This document shows positions 8,125 to 16,543 of a stretch of DNA of 64,000 nt, one piece after another. Position numbers and translations under genes: made by a program. The notes below the pieces were generated by a model. It did not search any database, was not told where the DNA came from, and saw nothing but the letters and a program-made list of their open reading frames with translations. Source of the stretch: Pseudobacteriovorax antillogorgiicola (GTDB taxonomy: Bacteria > Bdellovibrionota_B > Oligoflexia > Oligoflexales > Oligoflexaceae); assembly GCF_900177345.1 (NCBI RefSeq), contig NZ_FWZT01000021.1, forward strand, positions 1 through 64,000. Reading direction: 5' to 3'. Numbering within the stretch: the stretch's first letter is position 1; each line of letters begins with the position of its first letter.

Positions 8125-10521
8125 CTAGCTGACCAATGAATTATCCAAATCGACCGCGAGTGCTTTGGGAATCCGAATGAGGAATTTTGTTCCACGGCCC
8201 AAGGTTGACTCCACATCGATATGTCCACCTAGTCCATCGACCTTTTCTTTCACCGCAGATAAACCCACGCCTCGACCACTTGTCATCGTCGCTTTTTCAG
8301 ATGTACTGAAACCGTCGTCGAATATCACATTGAGGGCATCCTCTTTTCCAATTGTAAGACCCCGTTCTTTAGCTTTTTGGAGCACTTTTTCTTCATCGAT
8401 ACCAAATCCGTGGTCTTCCAAGGTAATGATGATGTCATCACCCTTGCAATAAGCCACCAAACTCATTTTAATGGCACGGGTGAAGCCATTCTTTTCCCTT
8501 GGGAGTAAATATCCATGATCGATGGAGTTATTGATCAGGTGGATTAGGATGTGACGCAGCTCGCTCACGATTTCCATATTCCAATGAACCACTTGGTCGC
8601 GAACAGCGATGTCTTCCAAAGTCGTACCGGCAGCGCGGATACTCTCAATCCTATCGTGAACCATTTCAGCCACGAATTGCATTAGGTTCCAGGACGAAAG
8701 ATCGTCCATCTCCGTGCCGAATACTTGATTGTAAACTTGAAAAAAACTATGGAATGTATCTTCCACAGCCTTAAACTTGGGCCGGAGATAGCTAGCCTTT
8801 TCTTGTGAGCTATGCTCGCTTGAAACCAGTTCACCCTCGCAAATATGAATCGCTTCAGCAAGCTGAGAAAACTTCATAGCCCGACTTAAGCCTTTGAGTG
8901 TGTGGAGCGCGCGGAATACAGTAGATTCGTTAAAGGTGCCACTAAGATTGTCATTGACTAAAACGATAATTTTCTCGCCTTCCACAAAGAATCCGTTCAA
9001 GCTGTGTTTGTCTAAACTCACTAATCGAGACAAGATATTGAGGAACTCTTGTTTCTTTTCCTCTTCTTCTTGGAGTTTCTCTTCAAGTTTGATTTTGTCG
9101 GTAATATCTTTCGCAACGACCATGATCTGGTCTACATGATCGTCTTTACAGAGCGGCTTGTATTCAAGCTCGATATGGCGTTTGTCTCGCTCAAAGACTT
9201 TCACCACTTTGTCAGGAAAATGATGGCTATTCACATCCCAATAAAGGTCTTCATTGCCAATAGCTGCGCGGATCGATTCCATTGCTAATGATTTTTGATC
9301 CCCTGTGATTCGGGTTTGGCGAAAAATCAAATCTTCGAACTGCATCGTTTTCATATCGGTTGAGTTAACTTTGAAGATATCCAACAGGTGAGTCGAATAT
9401 TCATCGCCAATGTTTGTCTCAGCATCGATGGTGAAGATCCCTTGCTCAATATTTTGGAGAATATCGTCAACCTTTCTCTGGCGGTCTTCCACTTGAACCA
9501 GAGCCGTTTTAAGTTCAGCAGTACGCTCGTCAACCAAGTGCTTTAGGTTATCCTGATAGTAAATATTCTGGAGAGCTAGGGCTAAAGACTGTGTTGTGTT
9601 TTCGAGGAAGAATAGATCTTCATCTTGAACATCCTGACTTTCAGGGGTGAAGTAAACAGTCATGGTTCCGAAATTGTGGCCCTTCCAGTTTATGGGAGCG
9701 ATGACGCGATGTTCCTCGGCGGTGAACGTCTTGGCTTGCACTGAGACATTACTTGCAATAGCTGGATCGCCTGCTAATGTTTTAATGTGACTCGAACCGT
9801 CTTTGGCCAGTTCTTCGAATACTATCGACTTGATTCCTATGGACCTTAATTCCGCTTGAATCGACTGGCTTGCAGCGGCCAAAGCAGATTCGGAGTCTTT
9901 GGTCTCAGTCATAGATTTGGTAGAAATTAAAACGGCTTCAAGCCTTTGCTTTAGGGTTCCAATCTTTTCGAGCCCTGAAATAATCTTCTGCGACTGTTCC
10001 AATTGAGCTTTCTTCATCATATTGATTCGATCAGCTAGACCCAAAGATAGAAGAATCGCTTCCATAGCTGATGCAAACTGACTTGCCTTAGCTGTATCTG
10101 TTGGTGAGATATCAAGAGCTGCAAGGGAAGAGGCTCCTCCCAGGGCAATGATTAAGAGGAACCCAGTCCAAGCGATTGCGAAGAAGATAGCCTGTCGGTT
10201 TTTTTTGACAACTGCCAGGTAGACTGCGACTGAAAAGGAAACAAACCCGCAGTGGAAGCCTGTAAAGAAACCGACTCGTTGGGCGATCGACAGTTCGGTA
10301 TTAAAGGCCATGACAAAGAAGCTAAGGTTTAGTGCAATGAGAAAGTAATAGAAATTGGTAATCTTACGATATTTTTTAATGCCTAGAAAATGATACTGAA
10401 AAAGGTAGATCGACACGGCAAGCAAGGCTCCAGATACGGGCCAAGCTCTTTGGGCTAGCCACCTTGAATCGGGCCAGAGATGCTCTGCGCCTACTCCTGT
10501 CCATGCCAAGTAGAAGAACAT
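8125..10521 (-). CDS. Kinase part of the broken DISM gene: 7TM-GAF-PAS-Hpt-HATPase
   Basis: This is the longest intact open part of the interrupted gene, 798 codons from an ATG at 10521 that has no ribosome site and lies inside the membrane domain. It holds the remaining helices (to about 175), a coiled coil, a GAF-like domain (about 190-320), a second coiled coil and a PAS-like domain (about 345-480). Next comes an Hpt domain with ALHTLKG (phospho-acceptor His), as in CheA. Last is an ATPase domain with LINNSIDHG (N box), DHGFGID and GRGVGLSAVK. Hpt plus CheA-like ATPase implies phosphotransfer to a separate response regulator. Whether any of it is translated is uncertain. Confidence 0.7.
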   Translation of the reverse strand: MFFYLAWTGVGAEHLWPDSRWLAQRAWPVSGALLAVSIYLFQYHFLGIKKYRKITNFYYFLIALNLSFFVMAFNTELSIAQRVGFFTGFHCGFVSFSVAVYLAVVKKNRQAIFFAIAWTGFLLIIALGGASSLAALDISPTDTAKASQFASAMEAILLSLGLADRINMMKKAQLEQSQKIISGLEKIGTLKQRLEAVLISTKSMTETKDSESALAAASQSIQAELRSIGIKSIVFEELAKDGSSHIKTLAGDPAIASNVSVQAKTFTAEEHRVIAPINWKGHNFGTMTVYFTPESQDVQDEDLFFLENTTQSLALALQNIYYQDNLKHLVDERTAELKTALVQVEDRQRKVDDILQNIEQGIFTIDAETNIGDEYSTHLLDIFKVNSTDMKTMQFEDLIFRQTRITGDQKSLAMESIRAAIGNEDLYWDVNSHHFPDKVVKVFERDKRHIELEYKPLCKDDHVDQIMVVAKDITDKIKLEEKLQEEEEKKQEFLNILSRLVSLDKHSLNGFFVEGEKIIVLVNDNLSGTFNESTVFRALHTLKGLSRAMKFSQLAEAIHICEGELVSSEHSSQEKASYLRPKFKAVEDTFHSFFQVYNQVFGTEMDDLSSWNLMQFVAEMVHDRIESIRAAGTTLEDIAVRDQVVHWNMEIVSELRHILIHLINNSIDHGYLLPREKNGFTRAIKMSLVAYCKGDDIIITLEDHGFGIDEEKVLQKAKERGLTIGKEDALNVIFDDGFSTSEKATMTSGRGVGLSAVKEKVDGLGGHIDVESTLGRGTKFLIRIPKALAVDLDNSLVS

Positions 10522-10626
10522 GCTATTCGCGAGAAACAGAACGTAGGTACCATAGGTTTTATCTCTTGTAGATGCGTAAAGGAAAAGGTTGTAAAGCAGG
10601 ATTGATATGATACAGCCAAAGTAGAG

Positions 10627-11022
10627 TCATTGAGCCTTACTGCTAATATTCATGTGATTGACGAACTTTGTATCATCCCATAGCCGAAGGGGAATCGTAA
10701 CCGTACTGGTTGATCCGACTCTCATATAGTAGGTTTTCTGCGAGTTTGGTGGAATATCCAGGTGGAAGGTGAAGCTGTGATGTCTCAGGTAGCGATTTTC
10801 CAAGGGCTGACTGTCCCCGGATCTTAGTTGCTTAAAGCTGCCATCACTCCCAGGTTGGTAGAAGTCGATGGTGTCAATGAGCGGGTAATCAACTTGAACA
10901 ATCAGGCTGCGACTTTTTTTGTGGGGATTCTCAAGGGTGTAGCGGAGCCAATAGTGCTTTTTTGTGTAACCAAAACTGAGATTGTTGGCCTGATTGAGCT
11001 GAAATTTTTCAGATCGACTCAC
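10627..11022 (-). pseudogene. Sensor-domain fragment of the broken DISM gene
   Basis: This reading frame carries the extracellular DISM sensor (7TMR-DISMED2-like). It includes FGYTKKHYWLRYTLEN and RYLRHHSFTFHLDIP, motifs seen in the family's carbohydrate-binding-like beta-sandwich. It is in the same frame as the kinase part and is separated from it only by TGA at 10629-10627. Its ATG at 11022 is internal and lacks a ribosome site, and the coding frame stays open upstream to about 11076. Confidence 0.6.
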
Positions 11023-11167
11023 AGTTTCTATATCAAGGGGTGTTCGGCCCTCAGGAAGGAGATAAACAGAGGAGGCAAGGTTCCTGATTTAGTGTAAAGG
11101 TCTCTCGCTCGGCCCCAAAGCTGACACAGGACAAGAAGGTGGCGGCAAGCACAGCAAGATGCAACAT

Positions 11168-11543
11168 GGGTTCGCTCCTTTGATGAACATCTTTAGGTTC
11201 GTCAGTCTAAGACCCTGTCTTTAGGGCAAAAAAACTGACGTTTAAGGCATGGGTTTTTATGGTTTATCATCGTTACTTAAAAGTATTCGGTAAGGATACT
11301 TACGGAATGGTAATTCTTCACTGTAAGCTGCCATGCCACAAAAGATGCTATTAAGGGGAGTTAGAGAGAGGACACTTCAATCAGGTCGATGGTCCAAATG
11401 TCAAAAGCCCTTACACAAATTGGATGGAACAAATGAAATAATTATTCTTGTTGTTAGAGGTAGCCTGGTGATAAGGTTTGGGCCATTTAGCCGTAACTAT
11501 CTGACACCAATGGTATCACCCGACTTACCTAAAGGAGGCAGAC
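11168..11543. other. Divergent intergenic region
   Basis: This gap lies between two outward-facing transcription units and should hold both promoters. I see an inverted repeat AAGTAT/ATACTT around 11279-11301 and a longer-spaced pair GGTGATA (11467-11473) and TATCACC (11514-11520) just before the oxygenase operon. Either could be an operator or a leader hairpin. A short open frame from 11333 has no ribosome site and overlaps the real gene. Confidence 0.4.
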
Positions 11544-12368
11544 TTGCTCGCCAGGGAACACCGAGAGAACCTAGAACGCTTTGGTTATGTAAAGCTCGAT
11601 TCGTACTACAGAAAGCATGAATTGGAAGCTTTGAAAGTGGAGTTTGAATCGCTTATCGACCAATTTTATAACGAGACGGAGCTTCTGAAGCATAGCGTCT
11701 ATCCATCAGATACCAGCGACTCACGGGTCAGCCATGCGATGATGATATCCGAAGGTCAAAGCTCTTTCCCCAAGGTTGAGCATGGAGAGTATCAGCAGAT
11801 TGATGCTTTTTTGCAGGATCAAAACAGACTCCTTAGCGAGTTAACGGGTCACAAGGTAGCACCAGGGTCGCGAAGCCTTCTCAACTATCAGAATTATTTT
11901 AGTGGTAGCAAGCCAGTGGGTGAGCATTTTGATGGCGAGTACCTCCGTGCTGACAAAGAGCAAGATGGCATTGAGTTTAACTTGATTGAGGGAATCTTGC
12001 CTCGATTCGTTGGTGTTTTAGTAGTGGAAAATCAAAACGAGGGCAAAGGGGTGGAGTTGATCGATCACAAGCACCATCATGTCTACAGCCCACGGCTCCA
12101 TGAAGGGGATTTGGTTTTATTTGATAATATTCGCTTGCGGCATCGTGTTCCTACGATGGAAAAGCCGCGTATTAGCGTCGGACTCCGAAATTTCGACCAC
12201 ATACCCCTTCACTTTGCGCGAACGGAAAATGACTTTCTCCCTGGAGCGGAGTATCGCTCGATTCCTGAAGGCTTCGTCTCGGAAGATGCAGATTGTCAGG
12301 CTCGATTTCATCGTTACATGAGCGAAGAATGGCCTTTGATCAAGGATAGCTACTCATCTTACGTTTAG
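11544..12368 (+). CDS. 2OG-Fe(II) oxygenase-like protein
   Basis: The product is 274 residues starting at a TTG just after a near-perfect Shine-Dalgarno (AAAGGAGG). There is no signal peptide, so it is cytoplasmic. A double-stranded beta-helix with the iron facial triad is visible: HFD in PVGEHFDGEY (about 132-134) and the distal His in IRLRHRVP (about 203), with RISVGLR supplying the likely 2-oxoglutarate Arg. It is therefore probably an Fe(II)/2-oxoglutarate-dependent hydroxylase, substrate unknown. It heads an operon with an aldehyde dehydrogenase (9-base gap) and a thymidylate-synthase-like protein, which suggests the three modify one metabolite. Confidence 0.75.
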   Translation: MLAREHRENLERFGYVKLDSYYRKHELEALKVEFESLIDQFYNETELLKHSVYPSDTSDSRVSHAMMISEGQSSFPKVEHGEYQQIDAFLQDQNRLLSELTGHKVAPGSRSLLNYQNYFSGSKPVGEHFDGEYLRADKEQDGIEFNLIEGILPRFVGVLVVENQNEGKGVELIDHKHHHVYSPRLHEGDLVLFDNIRLRHRVPTMEKPRISVGLRNFDHIPLHFARTENDFLPGAEYRSIPEGFVSEDADCQARFHRYMSEEWPLIKDSYSSYV

Positions 12369-12377
12369 GAGGCTGTG

Positions 12378-13808
12378 ATGGAAGCAATTCAACATGTGAA
12401 GTTATTGATTCATGGCGAGTGGCAGTCAAGTTCGGGAACCTTTGCTGTAAAGAATCCTTACGACCAAACAACTCTGGCCCATGTCGCGGATGGAACAGCG
12501 GCAGACGCGACCGCAGCCGTAGACGCTGCTGCGCAGGCCTTCGGGCGTTGGAAGAAAAGTGCACCCGAGGAGCGACGGGGTATTCTACTAGCTTGGGCAG
12601 ACCTAATAAAAGATCGAAAAGATGCCCTTGCAAACCTTCTTTGTCGAGAACAGGGCAAGGTCCTTTGGCAGGCGGAAGCGGAGATCCTCCATGGCGCTAG
12701 CCTAGTTGAAAGAGCAGCAGAAGAATCGGTTCGCATCCATGGAATGACTTTGGCTCGGCATGATGATCAGGTACGAAATTTTATATTGAAGCAAGCTGTG
12801 GGTGTTGTCGCGGCGATTACTCCATGGAATTTTCCAGCGGCTTCAGTATTGGTGAAGTGTGCTTCGGCAATAGCAGCTGGTTGTACCGTTGTCTTGAAGC
12901 CATCTGAAGAAACTCCACTTTTAGCCCTTGAGCTTGCGGCGCTGGCTATGGAAGCAAACCTACCGCCTGGAGTTTTGAATGTGATTCCTTGCTTAAATCC
13001 TACTGCTGTAGGACAAGTTCTCACCAATGACCCCCGGGTCTCTTTATTATCATTTACAGGGTCCAGTGCCGTGGGCAAGGGGCTGGCAGCTTCTTGCGCA
13101 CCAACTTTGAAGCGCCTCTCTCTTGAGCTTGGTGGCAACGCACCGTTTCTCGTCTTCGATGACGCTGACATCGATGCAGCTTGCGATGCTGCGATGGGGG
13201 CTAGATTTTTCAATAGCGGGCAAATCTGTGTTGGAGCTAATCGCTTCTTGGTTCATCAGTCCGTGGAGCAAGCCTTCGTTGACGGCATGGTGGCACGAGC
13301 GAAGAAGCTTGTAGCAGGCAATGGCCTGGAGCAAGGGGTCGGTCTTGGTCCGTTGATCAACGACAAGGCTGTTAGCAACTTGAATCGCCTCGTGGAAGAT
13401 GCTGTCGCTCAAGGAGCGCAACTTCACCTAGGAGGAGTTGGCAACGGAGAGGGGCTTTGTTATCAAGCCACAATTTTAAGCCAGGTGACCCAAAACATGG
13501 CGGTTGCAGGGGATGAGGTCTTCGGTCCCGTAGTCTGTATCTACAGATTTCAATCTGATGAGGAAGCTATTGCCATGGCCAACAATACGAGAGCTGGCCT
13601 TGCTGGCTATGTGTTTACTGGCAATCAGAAACGCTTGTGGTCTGTGGCTGAAGAGCTTGAGTGTGGAATGGTGGGAGCGAATACAAGCAATATCTTCGCT
13701 CCTGAATTAGCTTTTGGCGGTCTCAAAGAATCAGGTATGGGTCGCGAAGGCGGCTTGGATTGTTTGAGTGATTATTTAATTTTGAAGAACCTAAGTTTAG
13801 GCTTATGA
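12378..13808 (+). CDS. NAD(P)-aldehyde dehydrogenase, succinate-semialdehyde type
   Basis: The product is 476 residues, a normal length for the family. The ATG at 12378 sits five bases after AGGAGG; the GTG three bases earlier is too close to it. Motifs include ITPWNFPAA, CTVVLKPSEETP (cofactor Lys), SFTGSSAVGK, LELGGNAPFLV (general-base Glu) and FFNSGQICVGANRFLV (catalytic Cys). The CVGANR context is like GabD and related semialdehyde dehydrogenases, which oxidise succinate semialdehyde or similar short aldehydes to acids. It is the middle gene of the oxygenase operon, so its aldehyde may be made by, or used with, that enzyme. The exact substrate is inference. Confidence 0.85.
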   Translation: MEAIQHVKLLIHGEWQSSSGTFAVKNPYDQTTLAHVADGTAADATAAVDAAAQAFGRWKKSAPEERRGILLAWADLIKDRKDALANLLCREQGKVLWQAEAEILHGASLVERAAEESVRIHGMTLARHDDQVRNFILKQAVGVVAAITPWNFPAASVLVKCASAIAAGCTVVLKPSEETPLLALELAALAMEANLPPGVLNVIPCLNPTAVGQVLTNDPRVSLLSFTGSSAVGKGLAASCAPTLKRLSLELGGNAPFLVFDDADIDAACDAAMGARFFNSGQICVGANRFLVHQSVEQAFVDGMVARAKKLVAGNGLEQGVGLGPLINDKAVSNLNRLVEDAVAQGAQLHLGGVGNGEGLCYQATILSQVTQNMAVAGDEVFGPVVCIYRFQSDEEAIAMANNTRAGLAGYVFTGNQKRLWSVAEELECGMVGANTSNIFAPELAFGGLKESGMGREGGLDCLSDYLILKNLSLGL

Positions 13809-13818
13809 GGACACACCT

Positions 13819-14385
13819 ATGGAACCAATCAAAACCTGTTATCAAACCTGGCAAATGATGACCGACGTTGCCGAGAATGGGCCGGTGAGGAACTTTTCTC
13901 AGATGATCGACATGGAAAACTATACGGTTGAGACTGATATGTTTCCTGAGGAGGTCTTAAAAGCCTATTCCGATTATAATCTGGAAAAACCACTCACCGA
14001 CGCACAGAAGGCATTCTTCAATGAAGCCCGTGGAGGCAAGCAAGGAGACTACCGCGATGGTATGAAGCGTAAAATTGAGAATGTTGTCGACTGTATGAAT
14101 CGCTTTCCCCAATCGAAACGAGCGCTGATTACAATCAGTAACAACCCTTTTCCGTCGCATGAAAGTGATGATGACGCTAAGTGCATGCGCGAGATTCATT
14201 TTTATCAGGAAGATGGTAAGCTCAATGCATCGGTGTTGTTTCGTGCCCAGGCCGCCCAAATTTTTCCTAAAAATATCCATTTTATCGGTAGTCTGATGGA
14301 TGAAGTCGCATCATCTCTTGAGCCAGGCCTTAAACTCGGTGCCCTTCACTACCATACCTCGATCCTTGTGTCTGACCGCTCCTAG
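13819..14385 (+). CDS. Small thymidylate-synthase-like protein
   Basis: This 188-residue protein begins ten bases after the dehydrogenase stop. From about residue 98 it follows the thymidylate synthase core: SKRALITIS (like SRRIIVS), then KCMREIHFYQEDGKL aligning with the catalytic PCH..FQFYV..GKL strand and keeping the Cys, then VLFRAQAA where synthases have RS.D, then FPKNIHF for PFNI with the substrate Asn. The Asp after the Arg and the usual HIY motif (here HYH) are changed, and the N-terminal part is shorter than in true synthases (about 264 residues). A pyrimidine-related methyl or hydroxymethyl transfer is possible, as is a different activity on the same fold. Its operon holds an oxygenase and an aldehyde dehydrogenase. 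Confidence 0.65.
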   Translation: MEPIKTCYQTWQMMTDVAENGPVRNFSQMIDMENYTVETDMFPEEVLKAYSDYNLEKPLTDAQKAFFNEARGGKQGDYRDGMKRKIENVVDCMNRFPQSKRALITISNNPFPSHESDDDAKCMREIHFYQEDGKLNASVLFRAQAAQIFPKNIHFIGSLMDEVASSLEPGLKLGALHYHTSILVSDRS

Positions 14386-14533
14386 GGAAGTGCTTACTGT
14401 AAGGAGTGTGATTGGAGCTGCATAATTGGCTGGTAAATACTGTGATTTACTAGCTTTTTATGTGCAAAATTGACATATCTTGAAGGCGATGCTATAGATA
14501 GCATTCCAAAGGTCATTGCCAGGAGAATGCTTC

Positions 14534-14686
14534 ATGATGAAGAGCCTTGAGACACTATCGTCCTTAGCACTAACGGCTGGTGCCTTGTCGTTGCTTACTG
14601 TCATCAGTGTTAGCTGGGATCAGCCGGCAGGCTTTTTCCTGATGGGGATTTTGGGTGTGTGTTATATCGCAAGTCAAGATTCCTGA
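14534..14686 (+). CDS. Small membrane protein, 50 aa
   Basis: An ATG-ATG start at 14534/14537 follows AGGAG. The product has two hydrophobic segments (about residues 8-27 and 33-46) joined by a short polar turn (SWDQPAG), and would be a small inner-membrane protein. A strong stem-loop follows at the stop codon. I recognise no family. It was judged real from the ribosome site, composition and terminator. Confidence 0.5.
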   Translation: MMKSLETLSSLALTAGALSLLTVISVSWDQPAGFFLMGILGVCYIASQDS

Positions 14687-14706
14687 GGGCCACGTCGTGG
14701 CCTCCT
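14685..14706. terminator. Stem-loop between convergent genes
   Basis: GGCCACG (14688-14694) and CGTGGCC (14696-14702) form a perfect stem between two convergent genes, with TCCTTCT on the plus side. It may serve both directions, although the T-tract is weak. Confidence 0.5.
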
Positions 14707-14707
14707 T

Positions 14708-15118
14708 CTAGCCCGCCGCTTTACCAAAAAAGCCCTGGCGTCTCAGTGCATGATCGAATTCTTCAATCTCAACTGGCTTGCCAAGTATATCGTCTGCTGC
14801 CGCTAGCGATCCCCAGCCTTGTTCATCAAATGTGAAGTACTCGGGAGCAACTCCTGTGATGAGGATGAAACTCGGGAAGCGATTCATCGTCTGTCGTGTA
14901 TCTACGAATTCCTTGAGAATCTGATTACCTTTGATGTTTGGCATGTGCACGTCACAAATCACTAAGTCATAGTTCTCAATGACGCTTGCGATCGAGTTGT
15001 TTTGAAAAAACTCTTGTGGGTCCGAAACCAGCTCCGCCTGTGGATGACCGAGTTGCTTGAGGTAGTCGTTGTAAACCGAAAGAATATCCTGGTCATCATC
15101 GATAATTATAGCTCTCAT
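14708..15118 (-). CDS. Single-domain response regulator (CheY-like)
   Basis: The product is about 136 residues from the ATG at 15118, which follows GAGAGGGAAGGC; a TTG 18 bases upstream is less likely. It is a lone receiver domain: acidic pocket IIIDDDQD, phospho-acceptor Asp in YDLVICDVHMP, Thr in ILITGV and Lys in ILGKPVEI. It has no output domain, so it probably passes a phosphate or binds a partner protein. No kinase gene is adjacent. The window contains several orphan kinases, including the CheA-like one at 8.1-11.2 kb, but any pairing is speculative. Confidence 0.85.
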   Translation of the reverse strand: MRAIIIDDDQDILSVYNDYLKQLGHPQAELVSDPQEFFQNNSIASVIENYDLVICDVHMPNIKGNQILKEFVDTRQTMNRFPSFILITGVAPEYFTFDEQGWGSLAAADDILGKPVEIEEFDHALRRQGFFGKAAG

Positions 15119-15514
15119 GCCTTCCCTCTCACTCAATTCTGAAATTCCCTGCCTAATTTCTCTTCGAAAAAAGTAGCTTAAAATTTAACCAAATAGTTCG
15201 GATGGTTTAGAAAACAGTGTCTTATAGTCTGAATTGAAGTGGGATTTCCCCTCAGGATATGAGCCTATACAAGGAATTATAACGTTTTCCGGCAGTGAGT
15301 GATGTCCCAACCCAGACCCTCCATTGGGGTTAGATGAATGTTATCTATTATCAGGGTCTTAGGGAAGTCGCTGGGAGCTTTTACGAATTAATTGCAAAAT
15401 TGACTCTGCAAGCTGCAGAAATAAAAAGGAAAATTATTCGCTGCCGATTTATCTAAATGAACTACATAAATATACCGATGAACCCATGGGACGATACGGT
15501 TAAAGAGGTGCAAC
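15119..15514. other. Divergent intergenic region
   Basis: This gap is flanked by divergent genes and should contain both promoters. The only structure I note is a hairpin TCTGCA-AGC-TGCAGA at 15405-15419, followed by an A-rich run. No gene is supported. Confidence 0.4.
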
Positions 15515-16543
15515 ATGATTGGTAAGACCATTCTTCCATTGATGGTCCTTAGCTGTTTTGCGGCTATGGGATGCAATTCCCGTGGGCCATTACCAGAATC
15601 ATCTGAGAGTGAGAGATCGCCTACGACGATAGGAGAAGAAGATGAGAGTAGTAATCTATCGACACAACCAGATATCGAAGCTATTGACCAAAAGGTAGAT
15701 GAGCAAAATCAATACCTAGCCGACATGAAGGCTTCACAGGAGCAGATTGAGGTTTTAGAGGCAAGCCTTGTATCATTGACAAGTCCTGCGACTTGGACCA
15801 AAACCCTAACTGATTTGAAAGCCCAGTATCAAACGCGGGATGAGCTCGACGGCAAGATTCGAGGCGAGTCTGAGCTAGTTGAAAACCTTTTAAGTGAGGC
15901 TCGTCTAGCTTTGCCGGCCGCGATCGACCGAAATTTGGTCGTAGCTTTAGAAACTAGTGAGTTCAAATACAATGTTTTCCAGCAGGACTATGAAGGCCTT
16001 ACCGAGAAGATTCGCATCTACGATGAAAAAACTAGAGAATCTCTCGCGGCTGTTCAAACAGTCGGTAACTTCACCTTTGATGCCTTGAATGCAAACCATT
16101 TTCAAGAAGCCTGCCCGAACGGAGCGATCAATCAGTTCCAAGGTCGTTCTGGAATGCTGGTCGACCGTGTTGTCGGCGTCTGCGGCGACGATCAATTGAC
16201 CGCCATTGGTGGGGTCGGCGGAGACTTACAGACTCCCAGGGTTTGTGCGGATGGTTTTGTCGGTAAGGGTATCTATGGTGGCGCAGGGGACGCCCTCGAT
16301 TCCGTTGGATTGATCTGCGCTCCGGAATCAGATTTGGATGGAGCCCAATTTACAAAGCTTGCTGTTTTCGGTAACGAGGCAGGAGGAACTCCATACGAGA
16401 GGTTTTGTCCGCCTCGTACGGTGCTTGTTGGGCTAACGGGAACCATTGCAAACAATGGCGACTTTCTAGGATCGATCTTCCCTCAGTGTCAGTACATTGC
16501 CGGAGAGCCAGGGAGTGCCGCTACTTCAGGCTTTTTCGAGTAG
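15515..16543 (+). CDS. Lipoprotein with coiled coil and Cys-containing C-terminal domain
   Basis: The product is 342 residues, with the ATG after AAAGAGGTGCAAC. The signal peptide ends in a lipobox with Cys20 (FAAMGC). An acidic linker is followed by a helical, probably coiled-coil region (about 50-180) rich in Glu, Lys and Gln. The C-terminal 150 residues contain regularly spaced Cys in repeated elements such as VDRVVGVC, LDSVGLIC and LGSIFPQC, each after a Gly-rich turn, suggesting a repeated beta-fold such as a beta-prism. I cannot name the family. It is likely an outer-membrane-anchored protein, with the C-terminal part possibly binding a ligand. It overlaps the convergent DUF1223 gene by 23 bases. 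Confidence 0.7.
   Translation: MIGKTILPLMVLSCFAAMGCNSRGPLPESSESERSPTTIGEEDESSNLSTQPDIEAIDQKVDEQNQYLADMKASQEQIEVLEASLVSLTSPATWTKTLTDLKAQYQTRDELDGKIRGESELVENLLSEARLALPAAIDRNLVVALETSEFKYNVFQQDYEGLTEKIRIYDEKTRESLAAVQTVGNFTFDALNANHFQEACPNGAINQFQGRSGMLVDRVVGVCGDDQLTAIGGVGGDLQTPRVCADGFVGKGIYGGAGDALDSVGLICAPESDLDGAQFTKLAVFGNEAGGTPYERFCPPRTVLVGLTGTIANNGDFLGSIFPQCQYIAGEPGSAATSGFFE

Larger units (their letters stand above)
8125..11167 (-). pseudogene. Interrupted 7TMR-DISM CheA-like kinase gene
   Basis: Read as one gene it starts at the ATG at 11167 after AAAGGAGCGAACCC, with a clean signal peptide (MLHLAVLAATFLSCVSFGA). At about 11078-11085 the frame must shift by one base to continue into LASSVYLLPEGRTPLDIE and the DISM sensor domain. 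At 10629-10627 an in-frame TGA follows KAQ. Beyond it the same frame continues as LYFGCIISILLYNLFLYAS, the expected first helix of a 7TMR-DISM domain, and runs to a stop at 8125. Without the two lesions the protein would be about 1013 residues: signal peptide, DISM sensor, seven helices, GAF, PAS, Hpt, CheA-like ATPase. Ribosome site and signal peptide are intact, so the damage may be recent, or a sequence error. Confidence 0.75.

Noticed and set aside
10627-10629. TGA as a selenocysteine codon
   Set aside because: The position is in the first membrane helix region of a kinase, no selenocysteine hairpin is visible downstream, and the gene also needs a frameshift upstream.
11333-11620. Open frame on the plus strand before the oxygenase gene
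   Set aside because: It lacks a ribosome site and overlaps the start of the true gene in another frame.
12419-13427. Several open frames opposite or inside the aldehyde dehydrogenase gene
   Set aside because: They are shadows of a clear, well-conserved enzyme and have no ribosome sites.
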